DNA of 17,039 bases from Clostridiales bacterium (GTDB lineage: Bacteria > Bacillota > Clostridia > Christensenellales > CAG-138): the NCBI GenBank assembly GCA_031270585.1, contig JAISXK010000019.1, positions 1 to 17,039 of the forward strand. Direction: 5' to 3'. Shown piece after piece: positions 1 to 7,293 of this stretch (its first letter is position 1; the number at the start of each line of letters is the position of its first letter). The position numbers were made by a program, and so were the translations under genes. A model generated the notes under the pieces. That model ran no database searches. It was not told where the DNA came from and saw only the letters and a program-made list of their open reading frames with translations.

Positions 1-810
1 GCTCTTGACATTCGCGCCAAAGCCCAGTTGCTTTTCTCCGGTGCGCTTTTTGATGATGCTGTCAATACCCGCAAACGCGCCGCCGCATATAAACAGGATA
101 TTGGTGGTATCGATCTGTATAAACTCCTGATGCGGGTGTTTGCGTCCGCCCTGGGGCGGCACGCTGGCCGTGGTGCCCTCAAGTATCTTCAAAAGCGCCT
201 GCTGCACGCCCTCGCCGGAAACATCCCTCGTGATGGAGGGGTTCTCGCTTTTGCGGGCGATCTTGTCGATTTCATCGATATAGATGATGCCCTTTTCGGC
301 GCGCTCCACGTCGTAATCGGCCGCCTGTATGAGCTTCAGGAGTATATTTTCAACATCCTCGCCCACATAGCCCGCCTCGGTGAGCGATGTGGCGTCCGCC
401 ATGGCAAAGGGCACGTTCAGTATCCTTGCCAGCGTTTGCGCCAATATGGTTTTGCCGCACCCGGTTGGCCCCAGCATGATGATGTTGCTCTTTTGCAGTT
501 CCACATCATCCTTCACCACACCGGCACCAATACGTTTATAGTGGTTATATACGGCTACCGACAGCACCTTTTTCGCGCCGCCTTGCCCCACCACATAATC
601 GTTGAGCGTGGCCATGATCTCTCGCGGTTTTGGAACCTCGGCCAAATCAACCGGCCGGCTTATGGTATCCTCTTCGATTATTTCGCGGCAAAGCTCCACG
701 CACTCATTGCATATATATACGCCCGGACCCGCGATAACCCGATGTACATCTTCCTGGCTTTTGCCGCAGAACGTGCATTTGACCGGGCCTTTATCATCAT
801 ATTTTGGCAT
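1..810 (-). CDS. clpX: ATP-dependent Clp protease ATP-binding subunit ClpX (3' end cut by window)
   Basis: Hexameric AAA+ unfoldase that recognises tagged proteins and feeds them to the ClpP peptidase in the cytoplasm. The visible 270 residues start at an ATG preceded by GAGGTG and hold the N-terminal zinc-binding domain (Cys12, Cys15, Cys34, Cys37), the Walker A motif GPTGCGKT at residues 114-121, the Walker B run YIDEIDKI, and the conserved SGEGVQQALLKILEGT segment. The usual Ser in Walker A is Cys here, at a position the P-loop pattern leaves free. The remaining roughly 150 residues (sensor 2 and end of the ATPase) lie beyond the left edge. It follows clpP by 16 nt, so the two are almost certainly co-transcribed. 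Identification is firm from motifs and gene order. Confidence 0.97.
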   Translation of the reverse strand, partial: MPKYDDKGPVKCTFCGKSQEDVHRVIAGPGVYICNECVELCREIIEEDTISRPVDLAEVPKPREIMATLNDYVVGQGGAKKVLSVAVYNHYKRIGAGVVKDDVELQKSNIIMLGPTGCGKTILAQTLARILNVPFAMADATSLTEAGYVGEDVENILLKLIQAADYDVERAEKGIIYIDEIDKIARKSENPSITRDVSGEGVQQALLKILEGTTASVPPQGGRKHPHQEFIQIDTTNILFICGGAFAGIDSIIKKRTGEKQLGFGANVKS

Positions 811-826
811 AGTTCACCTCTAAAAA

Positions 827-1411
827 TTACCTCCTGGGCGGTATGATTTCATCAATCAGGCCATAAGAAAGCGCCTGATCCGCCGTCATAAAATGATCCC
901 TTTCCGTATCGATCTCCACCCGCTCCAACGGCTGGCCGGTCTTCTCCGCCAGTATACGGTTTAACGTCGCCTTTGTTGCAAGCATGCGGTCAACCTGGAT
1001 TTTTACATCCGTGGTTTGGCCGCGCGCGCCGCCGCTGGGCTGGTGTATCATGATTTCCGCGTTGGGCAAGGCTTTGCGTTTGCCTTTGGCCCCCGCAGCA
1101 AGCAAAACCGCGCCCATGGACGCCGCCATGCCGATACAGATTGTGGATACGTCGCTTTTAATATACTGCATGGTATCATAAATCGCCAATCCCGCCGTTA
1201 CGGATCCGCCGGGACTGTTGACATAGAGGCTGATATCCTTGTCGGGATCCTCGCTCTCTAAAAACAGCAACTGCGCGACGACCACATTCGCCTCGTCGTC
1301 GGTCACCTCTCCGCCAAGAAATACGATCCTATCCTTCAGAAGCCTGGAGTATATATCGTAAGATCGCTCGCCGCGATTGGTCTGTTCAACAACCATCGGT
1401 ATTAAACTCAT
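827..1411 (-). CDS. clpP: ATP-dependent Clp protease proteolytic subunit ClpP
   Basis: Serine peptidase forming the barrel-shaped degradation chamber that partners ClpX. At 194 residues it has the family's usual length. The catalytic triad is visible: Ser98 in GMAASMGA, His123 in MIHQPSGG, and Asp172 in TERDHFM. The chamber signature NSPGGSV is at residues 65-71. The ATG start is preceded by a good AGGAGGG Shine-Dalgarno. It lies 85 nt downstream of tig, and that gap carries a candidate promoter of its own, so clpP can probably be expressed apart from tig. I saw no CtsR-type operator (direct GGTCAAA repeats) or CIRCE element in the gap. Confidence 0.98.
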   Translation of the reverse strand: MSLIPMVVEQTNRGERSYDIYSRLLKDRIVFLGGEVTDDEANVVVAQLLFLESEDPDKDISLYVNSPGGSVTAGLAIYDTMQYIKSDVSTICIGMAASMGAVLLAAGAKGKRKALPNAEIMIHQPSGGARGQTTDVKIQVDRMLATKATLNRILAEKTGQPLERVEIDTERDHFMTADQALSYGLIDEIIPPRR

Positions 1412-1442
1412 TGTGTGCCCTCCTGTAAATGAAGTATACTTT

Positions 1443-1471
1443 ATAATATCGTCATTAACCCGTCATTGCAA
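1443..1471 (-). promoter_or_regulatory. Sigma-A-type promoter for clpP (clpX)
   Basis: Read on the minus strand, TTGCAA (1466-1471) is followed by a 17-nt spacer and TATTAT (1443-1448), a 5/6 match to the -10 consensus. The expected start is near 1436, giving a short leader before the clpP start at 1411. A perfect 10-bp palindrome AAGTATACTT (1432-1441) covers the expected start point and could be an operator or chance. Confidence 0.6.
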
Positions 1472-1496
1472 TCGCGCGGGAAACAAATATTTATAA

Positions 1497-2885
1497 TTAA
1501 ACGGCATTGTTTACGATTTTTTCCTCTTTGGGTTTCGCGTCCTTTTCGGGCGCGGCTTCGCGGGCCGCCATAGCATCCTCTTTTGGCGCGGCGTCCTCCT
1601 TGGGCTCGTCTATCCATTTGGCGTTTTCCAGCAAAAAGTCTATAGCCTTTTGCGTGGTGACGCGGTCTTTAAAATACTCCCTGTCGTCGCCGTGTTCCTC
1701 TTTAAACGCGTCAAGGCTCTCCCCTTTGCTCTTTGCGTATTCTTCGATCTCACGGTCGGTTTCTTCCTCCGTAGCTTCAAGGCCTTCGGCCTTTACTATC
1801 GCTTCGAGCACCAAAGATATGCGCACGCGCTTTTGCGCTTCATCCCTGTATTTTTCGCGTATGTCCTGTACGCTGGAGCCCGTATAACGGCTGTAATTCT
1901 CCATGCTGATGCCCGACATGGAAAGGCGGTATGCCATATTCCGCAGGAGTATATCCATCTGGCGGGATACCATGGCCTCGGGCACGTCAAAAATGGCGTT
2001 ACCGGTCGCGATGGCAATGGCCTCTTCCTCCATCTCGTTTTTTGCCATGTCGCCGGCGTGGCGCTGCAGCGTTACGCGCTTATCGTTTTTAAGTTCTTCA
2101 AGCGTATCAAACTCTGAGATATCCTTGGCAAACTCATCGTCAAGCTCGGGCAGTTCCTTTACCTGCACGCCGTTTATCTTCACGGCAAACACGGCGGCCT
2201 TGCCCCTTAAATCCTCCGCATGGTACTCTTCGGGGAAGTTTACGCTGATATCCTTCTCTTCACCCTTTTGCATGCCTATCAGTTGCTCTTCAAAGCCCGG
2301 CATGAATGTGTTGGAGCCAATCTCAAGCTCCTGCTCTTTGGCCGTGCCGCCGTCGAACTGCACGCCGTCTATACTGCCGGAATAATCCAACAGCACGCGG
2401 TCGCCGTTTTCAACAGGGCGATCCATCTCCACATAGCGGGCTATCTTCTCACGCTCCTGCTCGATCAGCCGGTCCACCTCGGCATCCTCAACAGTATACG
2501 TCCTGCGTACAACTTCTATACCCTTGTATTTTCCAAGGACCACCTCGGGTTTTACGCCGAATTCCGCGCTAAAGATCACGCCTTCGCCGGCGCCAATCTT
2601 CTCGATATCGATACTTGGCCGTTCTATCGGCTCAAGCTTGCATTCATCGATCGCCGCGTTGTACGCCTCGCCATAAACAAGCTCAAAGGCGTCTTCATAC
2701 AACACGCCTTCCCCATACATGGTTTCAATCATCTTTTTTGGCGCCTTGCCTTTTCTAAAACCGGGAACATTGTATTTCGACCTTGTTTTGATATACGCGT
2801 TTTGCAGCGCTTCGTCGAATGACGCAGCGTTTATTTCCACCGTCATTTTTATTTTATTGTTCTCAAGCTTTTCAAAGGTTGCCAT
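1497..2885 (-). CDS. tig: Trigger factor, ribosome-associated chaperone and prolyl isomerase
   Basis: Binds near the peptide exit of the ribosome and shelters nascent chains. The 462-residue product has the three usual parts: the N-terminal ribosome-binding domain with the signature GFRKGKAPK at residues 42-50, an FKBP-type PPIase domain around residues 150-245 (including GDRVLLDYSG and the F-MPGFEEQLIGM segment), and the long helical C-terminal chaperone domain. The last 35 or so residues are an Ala/Lys/Glu/Asp/Pro-rich tail, probably disordered and longer than in the 424-432-residue Bacillus and E. coli proteins. The ATG start has GGGAGGA upstream. It is first in the tig-clpP-clpX cluster common in Bacillota, with a promoter in the divergent region to its right. 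Confidence 0.97.
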   Translation of the reverse strand: MATFEKLENNKIKMTVEINAASFDEALQNAYIKTRSKYNVPGFRKGKAPKKMIETMYGEGVLYEDAFELVYGEAYNAAIDECKLEPIERPSIDIEKIGAGEGVIFSAEFGVKPEVVLGKYKGIEVVRRTYTVEDAEVDRLIEQEREKIARYVEMDRPVENGDRVLLDYSGSIDGVQFDGGTAKEQELEIGSNTFMPGFEEQLIGMQKGEEKDISVNFPEEYHAEDLRGKAAVFAVKINGVQVKELPELDDEFAKDISEFDTLEELKNDKRVTLQRHAGDMAKNEMEEEAIAIATGNAIFDVPEAMVSRQMDILLRNMAYRLSMSGISMENYSRYTGSSVQDIREKYRDEAQKRVRISLVLEAIVKAEGLEATEEETDREIEEYAKSKGESLDAFKEEHGDDREYFKDRVTTQKAIDFLLENAKWIDEPKEDAAPKEDAMAAREAAPEKDAKPKEEKIVNNAV

Positions 2886-2896
2886 CGTAATCCTCC

Positions 2897-2909
2897 CGCG
2901 CGGCGCGCG
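2897..2909 (-). other. GC-only hairpin abutting the tig Shine-Dalgarno
   Basis: CGCGC-GGC-GCGCG is a perfect 5-bp inverted repeat with a 3-nt loop in the tig leader. Its edge touches the GGGAGGA ribosome binding site at 2891-2897. If it folds in the mRNA it could limit access to the start region. This is a structure seen by eye only; GC-rich alternating runs also arise by chance. Confidence 0.35.
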
Positions 2910-2949
2910 CCATTTTTCTCACAATTCTAAATTTATCAATATCCGAACT

Positions 2950-2978
2950 ATATTAGCATAAACATGTGAATATTGCAA
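2950..2978 (-). promoter_or_regulatory. Promoter for tig (shares -35 with the plus-strand promoter)
   Basis: On the minus strand TTGCAA (2973-2978) is followed by a 17-nt spacer and TAATAT (2950-2955; 4/6 match), with an extended -10 TGC immediately before it. The expected transcript start is near 2943, giving a leader of about 58 nt to the tig ATG at 2885. The same TTGCAA is used by the opposite promoter. Confidence 0.55.
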
Positions 2979-3002
2979 CCGAACCTGCCCGCGTGCTATA
3001 AT
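2973..3002 (+). promoter_or_regulatory. Promoter for the MetH-like gene and its leader
   Basis: TTGCAA (2973-2978), an 18-nt spacer, then a perfect TATAAT (2997-3002) preceded by TGC (extended -10). Transcription should start near 3009, leaving an untranslated leader of about 180 nt. The -35 hexamer is its own reverse complement and coincides exactly with the -35 of the tig promoter, so the two promoters overlap back to back. Confidence 0.65.
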
Positions 3003-3008
3003 AGCCGC

Positions 3009-3187
3009 AAGGCGGCCGGTATACGCATGATTTTATGCGGGTGCTCGTTTTTCGCCTTTCAGGCGAGGGGCATATCGCGTTCGTATACCATGGCGGCGGA
3101 ACTTCCGCAGGTATAGTGAACCGTTCACCATAAAACCCTACTAAAACTTGCTTTTTTAGCTTCACCCATCGGCAGGAGGTTACACGT
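3009..3187 (+). ncRNA. Structured 5' leader of the MetH-like gene, unassigned regulatory RNA candidate
   Basis: The leader folds by eye into a closed multi-branch form. P1 pairs GGTATACG (3018-3025) with CGTATACC (3082-3089), 8 bp. Inside are a hairpin GCAT/ATGC (3025-3038) and a longer arm GTGCTC/GGGCAT closing TCGCCT-TTC-AGGCGA (3041-3073). After P1 come hairpins GCGGA-ACT-TCCGC (3096-3108) and GTGAA-CCG-TTCAC (3116-3128). A second copy of the P1 left arm, GGTATA (3110-3115), can capture the P1 right arm instead, so two folds exclude each other. No strong U-tract terminator follows, and the AGGAGG ribosome site (3174-3179) is outside these stems. I do not recognise SAM-I, SAH, cobalamin, THF or T-box core sequences. 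Function is inference. Confidence 0.4.
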
Positions 3188-4456
3188 ATGGATTTACCAA
3201 GCGACATTACCCGCCGTGTGCTGCTGTTTGATGGTGATACCTGTTCCCTGTTACAAGAATCCGGCCTCGTTTTAGAAGGTGAATGCAGCGAATTGCTTAA
3301 CATCATCCGCCCGATGGATGTGCTGGATCTGCACGAAAGCTACCTCGACGCGGGCGCGGATATACTCACCGCCAATACCTTTGGCGCAAATACATTCCGT
3401 TTGGCGCAATACGGCCTTACCCGCAAAATGGAAGAACTGGTGCAAAGCGGCATCGCGCTTTGCCGCGAAGCGGGCGGCAACCGGTCGCGCGGCATATATG
3501 TGGCGGCAAGCGTCGGGCCCACCGGGGAAGAGTATACGCACGATATCACAACGCCGGCCTTGATCTATAAGGCGTTTTTCTCGCAATGCGCCGCCGCTTC
3601 CGCAGCGGGCGCCGATCTCATCTATATCAATACCATGAGCGACCTGTGCGAGGCGCGCTTGGCCATACTCGCCGCGCGCGCGGCGACAAAGTTGCCCATA
3701 CTGGTAAGCTTTGTGCTGGAAGGCGACGGCCATACGCCGGCCCATAACCCGCCGGATGTGCTTTCGCTTACCTGCGCGAAGCTTGGCGCCGCCATGGCGG
3801 GGCTTAACTGCGGCTACGGGCCGCTTGAACTGCTGCCGGGTTACCGCGCGCTGAAGCAATTGGGCGCGCCGCCCTGTTTTATACGCCCTGACGCGGGCGA
3901 CCTGCGTAAAAGCGAAACCCCGCTCACGCCGGATGAGATGGCGCGCGCCATGCTGCCCTATCTGATGGCCGGCGCCGCCGCCATAGGCGGTTGCTGCAAA
4001 GCTTCGCCCGCGCATATACGGGCGATGCGCGGGCTGATAGGGCAATTTTCGGGTTCGCGCGCGCCAACGCTTTCGGATAACACTTCCATAGTCGCCGGCG
4101 GCTCTATATGCGCGCCCGGTTGCGCGCTGCCGCTTGCCTCGCTGGAACCTTACACAACCGTAGAACTGCCCGGCCAAAGCGTTGAAACCGCCGCCGCGAC
4201 TATTGCCGCCGCCGCGCGGCCCGGGCGGGCGCTGCATATCGACTTTGGGGATTGGGGCGCCGAAGCCATAGACGCGCTGTTGTTTTTCAGTCTGCCGCGC
4301 GTTACGCAAACGCCGCTGGCCTTTCACGTGCACAATGCCAGGCAGGCCAACGCCGCGTTGCTGGCCTACCCCGGCATTGCCGCCATATACGCCCACAGCG
4401 ACGCCTACCGCGTATTAAGGGCGGCGGTGCGGTACGGGGCGGAGGTCATCAGTTAG
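3188..4456 (+). CDS. MetH-like homocysteine S-methyltransferase domain protein, divergent and C-terminally short
   Basis: The first ~285 residues are a homocysteine S-methyltransferase (Pfam S-methyl_trans) domain like the N-terminal module of cobalamin-dependent methionine synthase: LFDGD at 13-17, AGADILTANTFGAN at 55-68, SVGPTG at 108-113, MSDL-EARLAILAAR, and the three zinc-ligand cysteines Cys208 (GLNCGYGP) and Cys269-Cys270 (GGCC). Differences from the family are clear: the loop usually read DGAMGT is DGDTCS, the usual E-T-M-S-D reads N-T-M-S-D (Asn148), and GGCCGTTP is GGCCKASP. Residues ~290-422 vaguely resemble the first part of a pterin-binding domain (HIDFGDWGAEAID..., ending YGAEVIS) and then stop; no cobalamin-binding module follows. 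The ATG has AGGAGG upstream. It is the only plus-strand gene between tig and sigG. It may be a stand-alone methyltransferase subunit, a specialised paralogue or a decaying MetH. Confidence 0.8.
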   Translation: MDLPSDITRRVLLFDGDTCSLLQESGLVLEGECSELLNIIRPMDVLDLHESYLDAGADILTANTFGANTFRLAQYGLTRKMEELVQSGIALCREAGGNRSRGIYVAASVGPTGEEYTHDITTPALIYKAFFSQCAAASAAGADLIYINTMSDLCEARLAILAARAATKLPILVSFVLEGDGHTPAHNPPDVLSLTCAKLGAAMAGLNCGYGPLELLPGYRALKQLGAPPCFIRPDAGDLRKSETPLTPDEMARAMLPYLMAGAAAIGGCCKASPAHIRAMRGLIGQFSGSRAPTLSDNTSIVAGGSICAPGCALPLASLEPYTTVELPGQSVETAAATIAAAARPGRALHIDFGDWGAEAIDALLFFSLPRVTQTPLAFHVHNARQANAALLAYPGIAAIYAHSDAYRVLRAAVRYGAEVIS

Positions 4457-4467
4457 CGCGACGTTTT

Positions 4468-7107
4468 TTATAGTTCGCCCTTATCCGCCTTGAGCTTGGC
4501 CTGCGCCGCCGCCAGCCGCGCGATAGGCACCCGGAAGGGCGAGCAGGAAACATAGTGCAACCCCAGCTTATGGCAGAACTCGACGGACGAGGGATCGCCG
4601 CCATGCTCGCCGCAGATGCCCAGCTTGATATCGGGGCGCGTTTTGCGGCCCAGCTCAACGGCCATTTGCATCAGCTTGCCAACGCCCGCCTGGTCGATAC
4701 GCGCGAAGGGGTCGCTCTCGAATATCTTCGTTTTATAGTAATCATCCAAAAACTTACCGGCGTCGTCGCGGCTAAAGCCAAAAGCCAGCTGCGAAAGATC
4801 GTTTGTACCGAATGAGAAGAACTCGGCGTCTTTTGCTATTTCATCCGCCAGCAACGCGGCGCGCGGCACCTCTATCATTGTGCCCACAAGATATGTGAGC
4901 TGATAGCTGCGCTCTTTCATCACCTTTGCCGCAGTACTCTCTACGATATCCTTTACAAACGCAAGCTCTTTGGCCTCGCCCACCAGCGGGATCATGATTT
5001 CCGGCACCACGTCCAACCCGGTTTCCTGGCTGACCTCGATCGCGGCCTCGATCACCGCGCGTGTTTGCATCTCGGCTATCTCGGGGTAGGTGATGGTAAG
5101 GCGGCAGCCGCGGTGTCCCAGCATGGGGTTGAACTCATGCAGGCTTGCGACCGTCTGCTTTAGCTCTTCAAACGCTATGCCCATCTCTTTTGCAAGCGCC
5201 TTAATATCTAAATCCTCCGTAGGGAGGAACTCATGCAGCGGCGGATCCAGAAAGCGTATGGTAACCGGGCGGTCGCCCATGGCCTTGTAAATGCCCTTGA
5301 AGTCGCCGCGCTGCATAGGCAACAGCTTGGACAGCGCCTTACGGCGGCTTTCTTCATCCTTGCTCACGATCATTTCGCGCATGGCCATAATCCTGCCTTC
5401 GCCAAAGAACATATGCTCGGTGCGGCAAAGGCCGATGCCCTCCGCGCCAAACTTGATGCCCTGCCCGGAATCATGCGGCGTATCGGCGTTTGTACGCACC
5501 TTCAATGTGCGTATGCCGTCCGCCCATTCCATAATGGTGGCAAAATTGCCGGATACCACGGCCTCTATGGTGTCGATCCGCTCGCCGTATACATTGCCGG
5601 TAGAGCCGTCCAGCGATATCCAATCGCCCTCTTTAAACGTTTTGCCGGAGGCCGTGGTGAATGTTTTACCCTTTTCGCTCACGCTGATTTCCGAACAGCC
5701 CGCGACACAGCAGGTGCCCATGCCGCGCGCCACAACCGCCGCGTGGGATGTCATGCCGCCGCGCGCCGTGAGGATACCCTCGGACGCGTACATGCCCTCG
5801 ATATCCTCGGGGGATGTCTCTTCGCGCACCAGTATGACCTTTTCGTCGCGCCTGCCGGCGTCGGTGGCTTCCGCCGCCGTAAAGTATACGCGCCCGCACG
5901 CGGCGCCGGGGGACGCCGGCAGGCCATGCGCGATGGGCCGCGCGGCATTGAGCCTGGCGGGGTCGAACGTGGGGTGCAGCAGTGAATCAAGCGACCTGGG
6001 GTCGATCTTCAATACGGCCTCTTCGTTGGTAATCATGCCCTCTTTTACAAGATCCACCGCTATCTGCAAAGCTGCGGCCGCCGTGCGCTTGCCGTTGCGC
6101 GTTTGCAGCATATACAGTTTGCCGCGTTCGATGGTAAACTCCATATCCTGCATATCGCGGTAGTGCCTTTCGAGCAAAGACGCGATCCTGGCGAACTCTT
6201 TATATATGGCGGGCATGGCCTTTTGCATTTCATCTATGGATTGCGGCGTGCGGATACCCGCTACAACGTCTTCGCCCTGGGCGTTGATCAGGTACTCGCC
6301 ATAGAGCTTGTTTTCGCCGGTGGAGGGGTTGCGCGTAAACGCCACGCCCGTGCCGCAATCGTTGCCCATATTGCCGAATACCATGGACTGCACGTTGACG
6401 GCCGTGCCCCAGTCGGAGGGGATATCGTTCATACGGCGGTATACGATGGCGCGCGGATTATCCCAGCTGCGGAACACCGCGCGGGCGGACCAGATGAGCT
6501 GCTCTTTTGGATCCTGCGGGAAAGGGCGGCCCTTTTCTTTCAGGTAGAGAGCCTTGTAGCGCTCCACCACAACTTTAAGGTTGTCCGCAGAAAGATCGGT
6601 ATCAAGCTTGCAGTTGTTTTCGCGCTTTATATCATCGAAAATTTCATCGAACTTGCTCTTTTCAACATCCATCACCACGTCGGAGAACATTTGGATGAAA
6701 CGCCTGTAACTATCGTAAGCGAAGCGCTCGTTTCGCGTGAGCGCGGCAAGGCCCATAACCGTTTCGTCGTTCAGGCCCAGGTTCAATATGGTATCCATCA
6801 TGCCCGGCATGGAAGCGCGCGCGCCGGAGCGCACCGATACCAGAAAAGGATCTTTTGGGTCGCCAAGTTTTTTGCCCGCTATGCTTTCCAGCTTTGCGAC
6901 CGCATCAAAAATTTCGGCTTGTATGTCGTCGTTGATGCGCTTTCCGTCGTTATAAAACTGCGTGCACGCCTCTGTGGAAATGGTAAAACCGAAAGGTACG
7001 GGCAGGCCAAGGCCCGTCATCTCCGCTAAATTCGCGCCCTTCCCTCCCAGTAAATCGCGCATGGATGCATTACCTTCATTAAAAAGGTATACGTACTTGT
7101 GACTCAA
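4468..7107 (-). CDS. ppdK: Pyruvate, phosphate dikinase
   Basis: Interconverts pyruvate + ATP + phosphate and phosphoenolpyruvate + AMP + pyrophosphate in the cytoplasm; in anaerobes it often works glycolytically with PPi. The 879 residues match the usual ~875. The order is the N-terminal ATP-grasp nucleotide-binding domain (GGKGANLAEM near 22-31, VRSGARASMPGMMDT), the swivelling phosphohistidine domain with GGMTSHAAVVARGMGT, where the phosphorylated His is residue 455 (the same number as in Clostridium symbiosum), and the C-terminal PEP/pyruvate TIM barrel, with Cys832 in GICGEHGGDP as acid/base. The start is TTG, with AGGAGG 9 nt upstream (7117-7122); nearer in-frame alternatives do not exist. 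Its 3' end lies 11 nt from the convergent MetH-like gene. A sigma-A-type promoter lies just upstream. Confidence 0.98.
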   Translation of the reverse strand: MSHKYVYLFNEGNASMRDLLGGKGANLAEMTGLGLPVPFGFTISTEACTQFYNDGKRINDDIQAEIFDAVAKLESIAGKKLGDPKDPFLVSVRSGARASMPGMMDTILNLGLNDETVMGLAALTRNERFAYDSYRRFIQMFSDVVMDVEKSKFDEIFDDIKRENNCKLDTDLSADNLKVVVERYKALYLKEKGRPFPQDPKEQLIWSARAVFRSWDNPRAIVYRRMNDIPSDWGTAVNVQSMVFGNMGNDCGTGVAFTRNPSTGENKLYGEYLINAQGEDVVAGIRTPQSIDEMQKAMPAIYKEFARIASLLERHYRDMQDMEFTIERGKLYMLQTRNGKRTAAAALQIAVDLVKEGMITNEEAVLKIDPRSLDSLLHPTFDPARLNAARPIAHGLPASPGAACGRVYFTAAEATDAGRRDEKVILVREETSPEDIEGMYASEGILTARGGMTSHAAVVARGMGTCCVAGCSEISVSEKGKTFTTASGKTFKEGDWISLDGSTGNVYGERIDTIEAVVSGNFATIMEWADGIRTLKVRTNADTPHDSGQGIKFGAEGIGLCRTEHMFFGEGRIMAMREMIVSKDEESRRKALSKLLPMQRGDFKGIYKAMGDRPVTIRFLDPPLHEFLPTEDLDIKALAKEMGIAFEELKQTVASLHEFNPMLGHRGCRLTITYPEIAEMQTRAVIEAAIEVSQETGLDVVPEIMIPLVGEAKELAFVKDIVESTAAKVMKERSYQLTYLVGTMIEVPRAALLADEIAKDAEFFSFGTNDLSQLAFGFSRDDAGKFLDDYYKTKIFESDPFARIDQAGVGKLMQMAVELGRKTRPDIKLGICGEHGGDPSSVEFCHKLGLHYVSCSPFRVPIARLAAAQAKLKADKGEL

Positions 7108-7169
7108 TGTAACAATCCTCCTGCTTTCCTTTATGTAAATTTATTAAAACTGCCCGTTTTAGCCAACTA

Positions 7170-7198
7170 ATTATATATCAGCTGTTTTTGGATAGCAA
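7170..7198 (-). promoter_or_regulatory. Sigma-A-type promoter for ppdK
   Basis: On the minus strand TTGCTA (7193-7198; 4/6) is followed by a 17-nt spacer and a perfect TATAAT (7170-7175). The transcript should start near 7163, giving a leader of about 55 nt before the TTG start. ppdK therefore does not depend on the upstream operon. Confidence 0.65.
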
Positions 7199-7221
7199 GC
7201 CTTGGCGCTATATCCATGGAT

Positions 7222-7246
7222 AAAAAAGCGTCATGCGGCGCTCCTT
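7222..7246 (-). terminator. Possible intrinsic terminator of the yqfC-recO operon
   Basis: On the minus strand AAGGAGCG pairs with CGCTTTTT around an 8-nt loop (two G-U pairs), and the right arm runs into six T. It is 48-72 nt past the recO stop and upstream of the ppdK promoter, the expected place. The stem is weak, so this is a candidate only. A separate run of nine T (minus strand) just before it has no convincing stem. Confidence 0.4.
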
Positions 7247-7293
7247 TTCGTCAAAAAAAAGTAATAGGAGCCTGCTAGGGGTAAAAATCCTCT

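Noticed and set aside
28..846. Long plus-strand open frame opposite clpX
   Set aside because: It is the antisense shadow of clpX; the minus-strand product has all ClpX motifs and a ribosome site.
3009..3187. Known riboswitch or T-box in the MetH-like leader
   Set aside because: I looked for SAM-I, SAH, cobalamin, THF and T-box core sequences by eye and found none; reported instead as unassigned.
3272..4396. Long minus-strand open frame opposite the MetH-like gene
   Set aside because: Its translation is low-complexity Arg/Gly/Ala-rich with no motif; the plus-strand frame has the homocysteine methyltransferase signatures, promoter and ribosome site.
4381..4440. Inverted repeat TACCGC/GCGGTA near the MetH-like 3' end as terminator
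   Set aside because: It is inside the coding region, has a long loop and no T-run on either strand.
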